Origin: a virus
IMG/VR virus record: IMGVR_UViG_3300049489_000594
Span: 1-21,513 of that record
Strand: one strand, 5' to 3'
DNA length: 21,513 nt
The translations under genes and the position numbers were made by a program. Shown one piece after another: positions 8,178 to 15,218 of this stretch (the stretch's first letter is position 1; each line of letters starts with the position of its first letter). The notes beneath the pieces were generated by a model, which saw only the letters and a program-made list of their open reading frames with translations, made no database searches and was not told the origin of the DNA.

Positions 8178-8190
8178 TTCAAGGAAGAAT

Positions 8191-8772
8191 ATGTTTAATA
8201 GTGGGGGCGCCACCTCTAACCTCTACGGTCTAGCACAGTCTGTCTCTACAGGCTCAGGTAGAGAGATCGATCTCCGTGCAGAGATGGATAGTATTCTTTT
8301 CGGTACGAGTACTTCACCCCGAAAGGGATACCCAATAGTAATTCGTAGGTTGCGCCGAGAGGGAGCAACCCCTATACCTTGTGAGTGTAAAGACAAGTTT
8401 AGTGGTGAAGCCGAACCAGACTGTTCATACTGTCAAGGTGAATCTTGGTTGTGGGATGAATTCTGGTATATTGGTAGGGCTGAGTTTGTTGGCTCTGATG
8501 GCGGCTTGGGTAACCGTTTTAGACTTCTACCTCCAGGTGAGTTGCGCGGAGACTCGAAAGTATTTTTCCTCCGCTATGACACGCCTATCGCTCAAGGTGA
8601 CAAGATCGTGGAGATGAAGTTGGATGACGAGGGGAATCCGGTTGTGCCTTACGTACGCCAAGTTATCTACAAGCCACAAACAATTAATCGTCTACGTTCC
8701 GACAATGGTCGTGTAGAGTTTATTGCAGTCTACTGTTTAGAGAATGATGCTATCCGTTTGGATATACCCTAA
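8191..8772 (+). CDS. Probable neck (head-closure/stopper-like) protein with a zinc ribbon
   Basis: 193 aa from ATG 8191, chosen because AAGGA lies 5 bases upstream; an in-frame ATG at 8170 has no clear ribosome-binding site and overlaps the previous gene. The segment CECKDKFSGEAEPDCSYCQG (about nt 8383-8442) carries a CxC...CxxC pattern likely to bind zinc, as in many phage neck proteins. The rest is beta-rich: EFWYIGRAEFVGS, KVFFLRYDTPIAQGDKIVEM, then RVEFIAVYCLEND near the end. This resembles head-closure (stopper) proteins with a 'P...GD.I' strand and a terminal 'GR.E' strand. It lies between the adaptor-like and tail-terminator-like genes. Stopper function is inferred. The stop and the next start overlap as TAATG. 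Confidence 0.55.
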   Translation: MFNSGGATSNLYGLAQSVSTGSGREIDLRAEMDSILFGTSTSPRKGYPIVIRRLRREGATPIPCECKDKFSGEAEPDCSYCQGESWLWDEFWYIGRAEFVGSDGGLGNRFRLLPPGELRGDSKVFFLRYDTPIAQGDKIVEMKLDDEGNPVVPYVRQVIYKPQTINRLRSDNGRVEFIAVYCLENDAIRLDIP

Positions 8773-9515
8773 TGAGCGAAACAAGCCAGCTGGTTGAAAA
8801 GATTCCGGAAGCCCTCAAGGCTGAGGAAGAGTTCTTTGTTGAGATTGTAGACTCTCTTTCTGGAAGAAAGTACGAAACTTCTGTGAAGCTAAAGAGTCCC
8901 TATGAGTTTGATCTAACAAGGTTTATTCCTACCGATCAGATCACAGGGCTTCCAGAGTTTTTCAATCTCGCCGACCAGATTATTCGCGATGCCCAAGACC
9001 GTGAGGGCATCATAGCTGATGCCCGAGTACTACTTAAGGAAGACTTCAACGTAGACGAGTTTTCTCAGCATGGTGAAGAAGTCATCACTTGGAGGGTTAT
9101 CAAGCGTGAGCCAGCCAACATGGATACTAAGGCTCAAAGCAGACCTCAGAGAAGAACTCTTTTCGACTACAACTTGCGTTCCGCTCAGTATCCGAATAAA
9201 GTAATCATTGTCGAGTCACGTCCTGTAGACCATGTCATAGAGTTTTCTTGCTGGTCTTCAGCAGCTCAGCTCGCGAACTCGCGAGCATTGTGGTTAGAAA
9301 GACTTTTTATAGATCATAGTTGGGCTTTTACAGTTAAAGGGGTTGAGCGGTTCTACTGGACAGGTCGGGGTTCCGATTCTATTCAGGCAGTTGGTGGTAA
9401 TCGACTACATCAGAGACCTTTACGGTTCTTTGCGAGGTTTAGAGAATTCCATACCGTCGCCCACCCAGCAATCAAGAACTTCACTTTCGAAGTAAATACA
9501 TCTGATCAAACCTAG
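8772..9515 (+). CDS. Probable tail terminator / tail completion protein
   Basis: 247 aa. Its ATG overlaps the previous stop by one base (TAATG), so translational coupling is likely. The N-terminal 100 residues are acidic. The C-terminal half reads as a tail-terminator-like alpha/beta domain: PNKVIIVESRPVDHVIEFSC, a helix around SAAQLANSRALWLERLF, GVERFYWTGRG, then PLRFFARFREFHTV. In myophages the terminator sits on top of the tail tube and sheath, stops their polymerisation and joins the head. The gene directly precedes the sheath gene, as expected. A neck or sheath-terminator role cannot be distinguished from sequence alone. Confidence 0.55.
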   Translation: MSETSQLVEKIPEALKAEEEFFVEIVDSLSGRKYETSVKLKSPYEFDLTRFIPTDQITGLPEFFNLADQIIRDAQDREGIIADARVLLKEDFNVDEFSQHGEEVITWRVIKREPANMDTKAQSRPQRRTLFDYNLRSAQYPNKVIIVESRPVDHVIEFSCWSSAAQLANSRALWLERLFIDHSWAFTVKGVERFYWTGRGSDSIQAVGGNRLHQRPLRFFARFREFHTVAHPAIKNFTFEVNTSDQT

Positions 9516-9526
9516 GAGAATCCAAA

Positions 9527-11866
9527 ATGGCTTATGAAAATATTCCGGGGGTCAAGGCAACATACCTTGACGGTTCGTTTAGAACTCCAACCGGATCTAC
9601 TCAGCCAAAGATCCTGGTTGTCGCACCTGCAGAGAGTGGCTTGTCTTTCGAGCTATTCAATGTAGCTAATGTGCGGCAAGCCGAGACAGAGTTTGGTGCA
9701 GACACAGACCTACTGAAGGGTGTTCACGAGGCAGTTGCTCAGCGGGCTGACAATGTTGCAGTAATGCGCATTGGCGGTACCCAGGGCTCGTTGGTTCTAA
9801 CCGACTCTGCTGGCGGCACTCTAACAATCACTCCCGAGATCCGTGATGATGAAGCCATGGATCGGTATGCTCTTATTCTCGATGGCTCTGGCTCCGAGAA
9901 TCGGATCGTTGTTTGGGATCTCCTCGATGAGCAGTTCGTCTATGACAGCGCTGAAGTACTGGTACTCGATGAGGGAACTGTAGAGGTAGTAGATACTGGT
10001 CTTGACCTATTCAGTGTAGGAACACTCAATGATCTCACCACCTATGTCTCGTTTGCAGACCTAGTAGTTGGTGACTTCACTGCTGAAGGTTCCGCTACCA
10101 TGGCTACTGTCGTACCAACTCAGGGTACTGATGGACAGTCTGGCTCTCTTGTTGAGAAGTATGCGGCGCTAAACACTGCCTACCATCTTCTAGACTACAG
10201 AGATGCAGACTTTGTCGTACCTCAGGGTGTCTATGTAGACGATGCCAATGTTGTCGATTCTGATGCGGTTGCTAACTTCTTCAAGGGAGTGCCTGTTGCT
10301 GGAAGTGAGACTGACGAGCTTGGCTATGTCTGGCAGTACATCTACAGAGGCAAGATCTACACCTACTTCACCGATAGCGCAACCTACTTCACTGATCTAG
10401 ATACCGCAGACTTTGCTACTGCAACTGTAGACACTGATGTAGTGTTGACTGCAGCGAAGACGGGCGTTGGTGGTAACGGAATTACTTATGAAGCAACTTC
10501 CCTTGCTTCTGGCCCGACACCAATTGTTACTATCTCCGAACCCGATGCTGAGTCGCTTAGCATTGTTGTTCAAGGCAATGCTTCTGATACTACCGCTGAT
10601 GTAGTGACTGCAATCAATGACGCTCTCGAAGCCTTCACCATGGCTAATGGTGAGCTAGCTTCAACTCTAGTCGTAGCGACTGGTGGTTCTGGCGCTGCTC
10701 ACACTGCAACAGAAGCAGAGACTCCTCTTGCTGGAGGTCTCGGTAGTCATGCACTTACTCATGCAGAACTTACTGGCGATACAGTGCCCTCTGACGTAAC
10801 TGCTCGCTTTGCGGCTGGTCAGGATGCTGAGCTACGTGAGGTAAACTTTGCTCACCAGCTAGGCTCGTTCCTAGAAAAGGCCTCCACGACCTGGAAGGCT
10901 ATGCTAGGCTCGATCAGCTTCAAGGAGCCTGTCGCTCTAAGCCGGCTTGCTATTTCCAACTGGGCAGGTAGCGCAGCTATCTATACCATTGGTCCAGATG
11001 GCAAGACTCTCATCATTGATGCTCCTGCTGATAATGGTAGTGGTATTCTTGGTAACAAGTTCCTTGCTGGTATGGCTGATGCTGCTGGTGGTTTTCGTAA
11101 TGATGCAATTCCTGATGCTGCTTCATCTACCGATGGGCTAGCGTTTGGTGGCTTCATTAAGACAGTTGGCGCATCTCTTCCAAACGCAGCTGATTTTCCA
11201 GGTCACTCGTATGGAGTTGATAGTGCTGATGAGGCGAAGGATTCTAACAACAGACCAATTGATCTTGGTAAGCATCTATTGATTACTTACGATTGGCCGA
11301 TCCATCGTAATGCATTCAATGGTGGTACAGCTTATAGAGGCACTCTCAGCACTCTACTTGTAGCTAAGGTTGCAACTCTCCCCGAGAACCAAGAGCCTAT
11401 TGGTGTTAATGGTCGAATTGGTGGCATTACTGCTCCTCCAAGAGTACATGCTACTCAGCAAGACCAACTAGCTCGTATTAGAGCGATTGGTTTGCGCCGG
11501 GAAGATGGTGTTGGGCTGATTGTTGTATCTGCTCGTACCGCTGCCCACCCCGATAGCGATTGGGCTCGTCTCTCGACTATTCGCTCTGTGAATAGAGAAC
11601 TTGAGGGTATCAGAAGAATCGCCAAGCCCTATATCGGTAAGGAGTTCAGCGCGCAGAAGCTAGTTGCTCTCCAGGGTGCAATTGACGGATATCTTCAGGC
11701 CGAACGTAAGGCTGGGTTCAACCAGGGCGCCAGAGCTAGCATTAGCTTCAATCGCTCGGATAGAATCGTTGGCAGGTTAAAGATCAAACTTCGAATGGTC
11801 CCGCCCTTCTCAATCGAGACAATTGATGTCGAGACATCTCTTGCCGCTGATGAGACAGAGCTCTAA
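9527..11866 (+). CDS. Contractile tail sheath protein
   Basis: 779 aa, with TAGGAGA upstream of the ATG at good spacing. The N-terminus (IPGVKATYLDGSFRTPTGST, then KILVVAPAESGLSFELFNV) and the C-terminal 200 residues carry sheath hallmarks: a HLLITYDWPI strand, AGxxAxxG-like segments (VNGRIGGITAPPRVHATQQD), DWARLSTIRSVNRELEGIRR, and a final tube-facing domain (GRLKIKLRMVPPFSIETIDV). Residues of about 100-430 are large, Asp/Thr/Ala-rich insertions that probably form surface domains, making the protein long for the family. Many subunits surround the tube and contract to drive infection. Codon use is that of a highly expressed gene, and I found no inverted repeat with arms above 7 bp in it. Confidence 0.92.
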   Translation: MAYENIPGVKATYLDGSFRTPTGSTQPKILVVAPAESGLSFELFNVANVRQAETEFGADTDLLKGVHEAVAQRADNVAVMRIGGTQGSLVLTDSAGGTLTITPEIRDDEAMDRYALILDGSGSENRIVVWDLLDEQFVYDSAEVLVLDEGTVEVVDTGLDLFSVGTLNDLTTYVSFADLVVGDFTAEGSATMATVVPTQGTDGQSGSLVEKYAALNTAYHLLDYRDADFVVPQGVYVDDANVVDSDAVANFFKGVPVAGSETDELGYVWQYIYRGKIYTYFTDSATYFTDLDTADFATATVDTDVVLTAAKTGVGGNGITYEATSLASGPTPIVTISEPDAESLSIVVQGNASDTTADVVTAINDALEAFTMANGELASTLVVATGGSGAAHTATEAETPLAGGLGSHALTHAELTGDTVPSDVTARFAAGQDAELREVNFAHQLGSFLEKASTTWKAMLGSISFKEPVALSRLAISNWAGSAAIYTIGPDGKTLIIDAPADNGSGILGNKFLAGMADAAGGFRNDAIPDAASSTDGLAFGGFIKTVGASLPNAADFPGHSYGVDSADEAKDSNNRPIDLGKHLLITYDWPIHRNAFNGGTAYRGTLSTLLVAKVATLPENQEPIGVNGRIGGITAPPRVHATQQDQLARIRAIGLRREDGVGLIVVSARTAAHPDSDWARLSTIRSVNRELEGIRRIAKPYIGKEFSAQKLVALQGAIDGYLQAERKAGFNQGARASISFNRSDRIVGRLKIKLRMVPPFSIETIDVETSLAADETEL

Positions 11867-11878
11867 GGAGATAAACTA

Positions 11879-12559
11879 ATGTCAACTACCAGTTTGGAGC
11901 TCAGTAGACAGTACACAAGCTTTAGTGGGGTAGATATCCGCGCGGTTGTCCAGGGCGAAACCATCGGTGCACTCCAAGCAATCTCCTACGCCATTCAGCG
12001 TGAGAAGGCGCCCATCTACGTGATGGGTCGAGTGGATCCTCTTTCCTTCTCCAGAGGAAAGAGAGGTATTGCGGGCACTATCATCACCCTCATGCTCGAC
12101 CAGCATGTCATGTTGAACCTACCGTTCAATGATATGAAGTTTGTTGCTGACAATGATGAGATTTATCCCAGTACGGATGAGCTGAACAATGCAGCTAGTG
12201 GGTCTAGTGGTCTTGAGGAACTTGATACCATCGGCCCGACAACCTTTGATGCAGGCGATCTTGGTTCTAACTTCACCATCAGTCAGGCGTGGTATGTAGA
12301 CCAGATTCCTCCATTTGATGCAGTGATTGTTGCGGCGAATGAATATGGCCAAGCAGCAACCATGCGTATCTATGGTATTGAGATTCTGAACGAAGGCTCT
12401 GGCTTCTCAATTGACGATATTGTAATTGAGAATCAGATGACTTATGTTTGCCGTACCATTCTTCCTTGGCAGAAGCTTGGCAGTTGGGACTTTAATGCTA
12501 CTTCTGGCAACCCCTTCAAGCCTTCTGGTGATGGTAGTAGCGTAGGTGGGCCAGCCTAG
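11879..12559 (+). CDS. Tail tube protein 1 (probable main tube subunit)
   Basis: 226 aa, with AAGGAG 7 bases before the ATG. It lies right after the sheath, the standard tube position, and is followed by a strong terminator, which together with its C-ending codon preference suggests it is the abundant subunit. N-terminal motif YTSFSGVDIRAVVQGETIG, then IQREKAPIYVMGRVDPLSFS and IAGTIITLM; the C-terminal strand IEILNEGSGFSIDDIVIENQ leads to MTYVCRTILPW. The same layout recurs in the next two genes, so the three are paralogues. Tube proteins stack as hexameric rings inside the sheath. Confidence 0.8.
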   Translation: MSTTSLELSRQYTSFSGVDIRAVVQGETIGALQAISYAIQREKAPIYVMGRVDPLSFSRGKRGIAGTIITLMLDQHVMLNLPFNDMKFVADNDEIYPSTDELNNAASGSSGLEELDTIGPTTFDAGDLGSNFTISQAWYVDQIPPFDAVIVAANEYGQAATMRIYGIEILNEGSGFSIDDIVIENQMTYVCRTILPWQKLGSWDFNATSGNPFKPSGDGSSVGGPA

Positions 12560-12580
12560 CTCAACTAGTTTTAGTTAAGC

Positions 12581-12589
12581 TGTTATAAT
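12581..12589 (+). promoter_or_regulatory. Candidate extended -10 promoter element
   Basis: TGTTATAAT is an exact match to the bacterial extended -10 form (TGn then TATAAT). No good -35 hexamer sits 16-18 bases upstream. Transcription would start near 12596, inside the left arm of the following hairpin, so such a transcript would escape that terminator and feed tube gene 2. Prediction only. Confidence 0.4.
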
Positions 12590-12622
12590 GGCTAGGAACT
12601 GACTTCCTAGCCATTAGTTTTT
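12586..12622 (+). terminator. Intrinsic terminator after tube gene 1
   Basis: A perfect 13-bp stem (12586-12598 with 12604-12616; core ATGGCTAGGAA / TTCCTAGCCAT), a CTGAC loop, then G and five Ts. This is the best intrinsic terminator in the window and separates tube gene 1 from tube genes 2 and 3. Confidence 0.85.
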
Positions 12623-12634
12623 AGGAGGATATGC

Positions 12635-13531
12635 TTGGCAACAGATACTTTCTCTCCGATTGTCAATCGGTATTCTTTCTCTGGTGCGGATGCTAAGGCT
12701 TACGCTTACTATGAAGGGTTCTCTTCAGAGTTGTGTTTGCTTGAGTCTATGCACACTATAAGCGTCTCTATACATGAAGGTAAGGGTCAGGCTAGGGCTT
12801 TAGGGTATAGAGGTATAAAGGGTATTGCGCGCGGTATACGCACTATCGCCGGGTCTATGATTATGACCGTAGTAGAGGATCATCCCATGCGCCAACTAGT
12901 ACAACTAGTTGGCCCCTATCTACACGCAGAACCATCTATCTGGGGTGGGTGGAGTTTTGATAGGGCGATTAATGGTACTGGTTCGGTGGCTGATCATATT
13001 GACTTCAATAACCGTATAGAGACATTGTTGCCGCCGTTTAATATATTGGTGACTTATGTTTCGGAGGGCGCGCAATACTCAGAATTCCAGACAACAACTA
13101 CTGACATTAGGTTTGCTCCAGTAGGAGCTACTCAGACTGGTCCGGTTGAGAATTTTAATGGTGGCATTGGCGCTCATATTCCTGGCGCAGGTTTATTACT
13201 ACTAGGTGTAGAGATAATAGATAGTGGTATTGTTACGTCAGTGAATGACGTAGTATCTGAGATGAGCTTTAGTTATATCTGTAGAGATATTAAGCCACTC
13301 GCTAAACTAGACCTAACCAGTATACCTTCGATGACTGCTCCTACTGAGGAGCAGATAAGAGAGGAAAACTTCTTGAAGAGATTGTTTGGCGGCGGAGTTA
13401 ACAAGTTTAATAGACAGCAGAGCAGATCTGCCCAACAGCTTCAGAAGGATCTACGTGAGGCAGGTGCTTCTCAAGAAGAAATTGATGCAAACCTCCGAGC
13501 TGCTGGCTTCGACCCCTCACAGGTGAAGTAA
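12635..13531 (+). CDS. Tail tube-like protein 2 with a charged C-terminal extension
   Basis: 298 aa from a TTG start, chosen because AGGAGG (12623-12628) lies 6 bases upstream. The ATG at 12631 is too close to that site, is in another frame and would give only 21 codons. Its N-terminus (YSFSGADAKAYAYYEGFSSE, then HTISVSIHEGKGQARALGYR and IARGIRTIAGSMIM) and the strand LLLGVEIIDSGIVTSVNDVV leading to MSFSYICRDIKP match tube protein 1, so it is a divergent paralogue. The last 65 residues are an added charged helical tail (EEQIREENFLKRLF, QQLQKDLREAGASQEEIDAN). It follows a terminator and a possible promoter, and its codon use is less biased, so lower expression is likely. A special ring at the tube tip or top, or a baseplate hub component, is plausible. 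Confidence 0.7.
   Translation: MATDTFSPIVNRYSFSGADAKAYAYYEGFSSELCLLESMHTISVSIHEGKGQARALGYRGIKGIARGIRTIAGSMIMTVVEDHPMRQLVQLVGPYLHAEPSIWGGWSFDRAINGTGSVADHIDFNNRIETLLPPFNILVTYVSEGAQYSEFQTTTTDIRFAPVGATQTGPVENFNGGIGAHIPGAGLLLLGVEIIDSGIVTSVNDVVSEMSFSYICRDIKPLAKLDLTSIPSMTAPTEEQIREENFLKRLFGGGVNKFNRQQSRSAQQLQKDLREAGASQEEIDANLRAAGFDPSQVK
12891..12913. repeat. Inverted repeat, 10-bp arms, 3-nt loop
   Basis: Arms GCCAACTAGT and ACTAGTTGGC around ACA, in tube-like gene 2. An 8-bp hairpin (CTGCTCCT / AGGAGCAG) follows at 13335-13354. Confidence 0.9.
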
Positions 13532-14377
13532 ATGTCTCTATACACATATGAGTATTTCTGTGGGGCTAACGTTGTAGTCCAGGTAGAAGGAATGGAGATG
13601 CATGAGGCCGCGGGCATCTCTTTCTCCATCAGAGAGAGTCGCCTTCCCTTATATGGTTATTCTTCCAGACACTTTGATGCTATGGCTAGAGGTCAAGTTA
13701 TTGTTCAAGGCAGTTTGATAGTCAACTACATACACCAGGACTATCTGTTTAGGATTATAGAGTCTGGTAGAGAGCAGGGTACTGGATTTGAAACAGTTAA
13801 TCCTAACGTTGTCACTCAGATTGATTCCCTTCAAGCCCAAGCCGAGCTTTTGGATGCTCTGCAGAACGAAGAGGCTGCAAAATCTTTCAATAATCAGATA
13901 CTCAGCGACCCTGATCGTAACAGGGATCTAATCCAGGCTATGCAGGGTAGTATCTGGGGGAGTGGTGCTCCTATTTTTGGAGTAGCTCCTAGAGGAGCTA
14001 CTGCTATTGATCCTACTGGATTAAACCCTCATGACATGAACTCTTCTGTTCAGATAAAGATAACCTTTGGCGCACGCTCACCTTTTAATAATAGTAATGG
14101 CTCCACTGGCTTATTATTGAGCGGTGTACACTTTGTTAGCCGAGGAGTACCAGTAAGGATAGACGAAGAGGTTATCGTTGAGGAGTATGGATTTCTTGCG
14201 CGCAATGTACATACTCTGAATTCAGAGTCGAGTATTGCAGCGCTACCACTCTCTTCTCGCAATCAAGCTAGGAATCCTTTAGCGATATCTGAAGATCCTT
14301 TGGATTTTACTTTTGATGTACCAGGTTCTATTGTGGGAGGAAGTTTTGGTAACACCTTTAGTACTCCCAAATCATAA
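13532..14377 (+). CDS. Tail tube-like protein 3 with a helical insertion
   Basis: 281 aa. The ATG follows the stop of the previous gene with no gap, and only a weak AGGTGAAG site precedes it, so coupled translation is likely. The tube pattern recurs: YEYFCGANVVVQVEGMEMHE, then ISFSIRESRLPLYGYSSRHF, ARGQVIVQGSLIVNYIHQDY, and at the end SSVQIKITFGARS plus LLLSGVHFVSRGVPVRIDEE leading to YGFLARNVH. A Gln/Asn/Glu-rich helical stretch of about 60 residues (QIDSLQAQAELLDALQNEEA and onward) is inserted in the middle, and a Ser/Gly-rich tail ends the protein. It is a third paralogue, probably a minor ring or connector of the tube. Confidence 0.65.
   Translation: MSLYTYEYFCGANVVVQVEGMEMHEAAGISFSIRESRLPLYGYSSRHFDAMARGQVIVQGSLIVNYIHQDYLFRIIESGREQGTGFETVNPNVVTQIDSLQAQAELLDALQNEEAAKSFNNQILSDPDRNRDLIQAMQGSIWGSGAPIFGVAPRGATAIDPTGLNPHDMNSSVQIKITFGARSPFNNSNGSTGLLLSGVHFVSRGVPVRIDEEVIVEEYGFLARNVHTLNSESSIAALPLSSRNQARNPLAISEDPLDFTFDVPGSIVGGSFGNTFSTPKS
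13981..14002. repeat. Inverted repeat, 9-bp arms, 4-nt loop
   Basis: Arms AGTAGCTCC and GGAGCTACT around TAGA, in tube-like gene 3. A perfect 16-bp palindrome (half-site ACTCTGAA) lies downstream in the same gene at 14213-14228. Confidence 0.9.
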
Positions 14378-14408
14378 AACGACTTCAGACGCCGTTCTCG
14401 TTTTGTTT
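14376..14408 (+). terminator. Weak hairpin with T-tract between tube gene 3 and chaperone gene 1
   Basis: Arms AAAACGA (14376-14382) and TCGTTTT (14398-14404) are separated by 15 nt and followed by GTTT. The AT-rich 7-bp stem is weak; it may be a partial terminator. Confidence 0.3.
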
Positions 14409-14437
14409 CACCTTTCTAGATAAAGAAGGATTATTGA

Positions 14438-15211
14438 ATGCCAGGTAGATTACGTGTTCCCCAGGAGGGTCTTAACCCTCACCAGCAGTCTCTTATTAGG
14501 AAGACTTCTGTTACACCAGAACAGATATTTGAGAATATGGATTCTCTAAACGATGAGATTGCTGAAACATACCAAGGTAAAACCAAAACAACTCCTGAGC
14601 CTGTAGTACAGAAGAAGATGGTTGCCGCCGGCCCTCAGAGAGTGCAAAGAATTCATGTACCAGAACCAAAGAAGGAAGCCCCAATGCTAGATATAGACGA
14701 GATGGAGAGAGGATTAGAAGCAGAGCTGGCTGCAGTAGAAGCCAAGCAGAGACAGCAGCCAGCTTCTAAGCAGGTCGAGGCTGCTCCCGAAGAGGAGCAG
14801 CTTTCCCCAGCCGAGCAGCAGAGACTAGCTATACTTGATCTTTTAAAGAAGACCCCGGGAGCGCCCTCTGAGGCACAGATTGAAGCTCTGAAGGCTAAGA
14901 ACGATAACAGTGTGTATGTGCTTGCTCTAGGCGAGGGGGATGTATATGTCTTTACACATCTTCGTAGAGGAGCTTTCCAGAAGATTCGTAAGTTGGTTGC
15001 CGCCGGGCAGGAAGGCCAAGTAGGTGGTGACCCAGAGGAGATGATGAAGGAGAAGGTGCTCCAGTACACAGTACTTTGGCCCAAGGTCGGTAGCCCTGAG
15101 TTCCTATACAACTCTCGGGCAGGTGTAGTCGACACTCTTTACCAGACTGTACTTCTACACTCTTACTTCTTGACTCCTCAGCAATCGATGATGCTAACCA
15201 CACAGCTCTGA
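14438..15211 (+). CDS. Tail assembly chaperone 1 (long N-terminal region, chaperone-like C-terminal domain)
   Basis: 257 aa, with AAGAAGGA 7 bases before the ATG. Residues 1-150 are low in order, rich in Pro, Glu, Gln and Ala, with a likely coiled region (MERGLEAELAAVEAKQRQQP). Residues of about 163-250 form a domain with VYVLALGEGDVYVFTHLRRG, FQKIRKLVAAG, VLQYTVLWPKVGS, then RAGVVDTLYQTVLLHSYFLT. The 'WP...AGVV..LY..vL..S' pattern is typical of phage tail assembly chaperones, which load onto the tape measure protein during tail assembly. The gene lies two positions upstream of the tape-measure-position gene. The next ORF carries a similar domain in the +1 frame. Confidence 0.65.
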   Translation: MPGRLRVPQEGLNPHQQSLIRKTSVTPEQIFENMDSLNDEIAETYQGKTKTTPEPVVQKKMVAAGPQRVQRIHVPEPKKEAPMLDIDEMERGLEAELAAVEAKQRQQPASKQVEAAPEEEQLSPAEQQRLAILDLLKKTPGAPSEAQIEALKAKNDNSVYVLALGEGDVYVFTHLRRGAFQKIRKLVAAGQEGQVGGDPEEMMKEKVLQYTVLWPKVGSPEFLYNSRAGVVDTLYQTVLLHSYFLTPQQSMMLTTQL

Positions 15212-15218
15212 TCTTTTG
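15198..15218 (+). other. Candidate +1 (or -2) frameshift junction between chaperone ORFs
   Basis: ORF 1 ends CAG CTC TGA. The +1 frame is open only from 15198, because a TAA in that frame sits at 15195-15197. Slipping one base at CTC-TGA would read GAT CTT TTG CCT into ORF 2; this resembles the CTT-TGA site used in bacterial prfB. A CACACA run at 15199-15204 could instead allow a -2 slip. The second ORF has no visible ribosome-binding site. Confidence 0.4.

Noticed and set aside
8170-8190. Upstream ATG extending the zinc-ribbon protein by 7 residues
   Set aside because: It has no ribosome-binding site, whereas ATG 8191 has AAGGA at normal spacing.
12631-12696. ATG-initiated 21-codon frame just before tube gene 2
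   Set aside because: The ATG is only 2 bases from AGGAGG and gives a short product; the in-phase TTG at 12635 has proper spacing and yields the full tube-like protein.
14378-14437. Possible promoter before chaperone gene 1 (TAGATA box)
   Set aside because: No suitable -35 element at the right distance and the box is a poor match; the gap is better explained by a weak hairpin and the ribosome-binding site.
14653-15135. 160-codon - strand open frame inside chaperone gene 1
   Set aside because: Ser/Ala/Cys-rich composition is what the complement of Glu/Ala/Gln-rich coding gives; there is no start signal.
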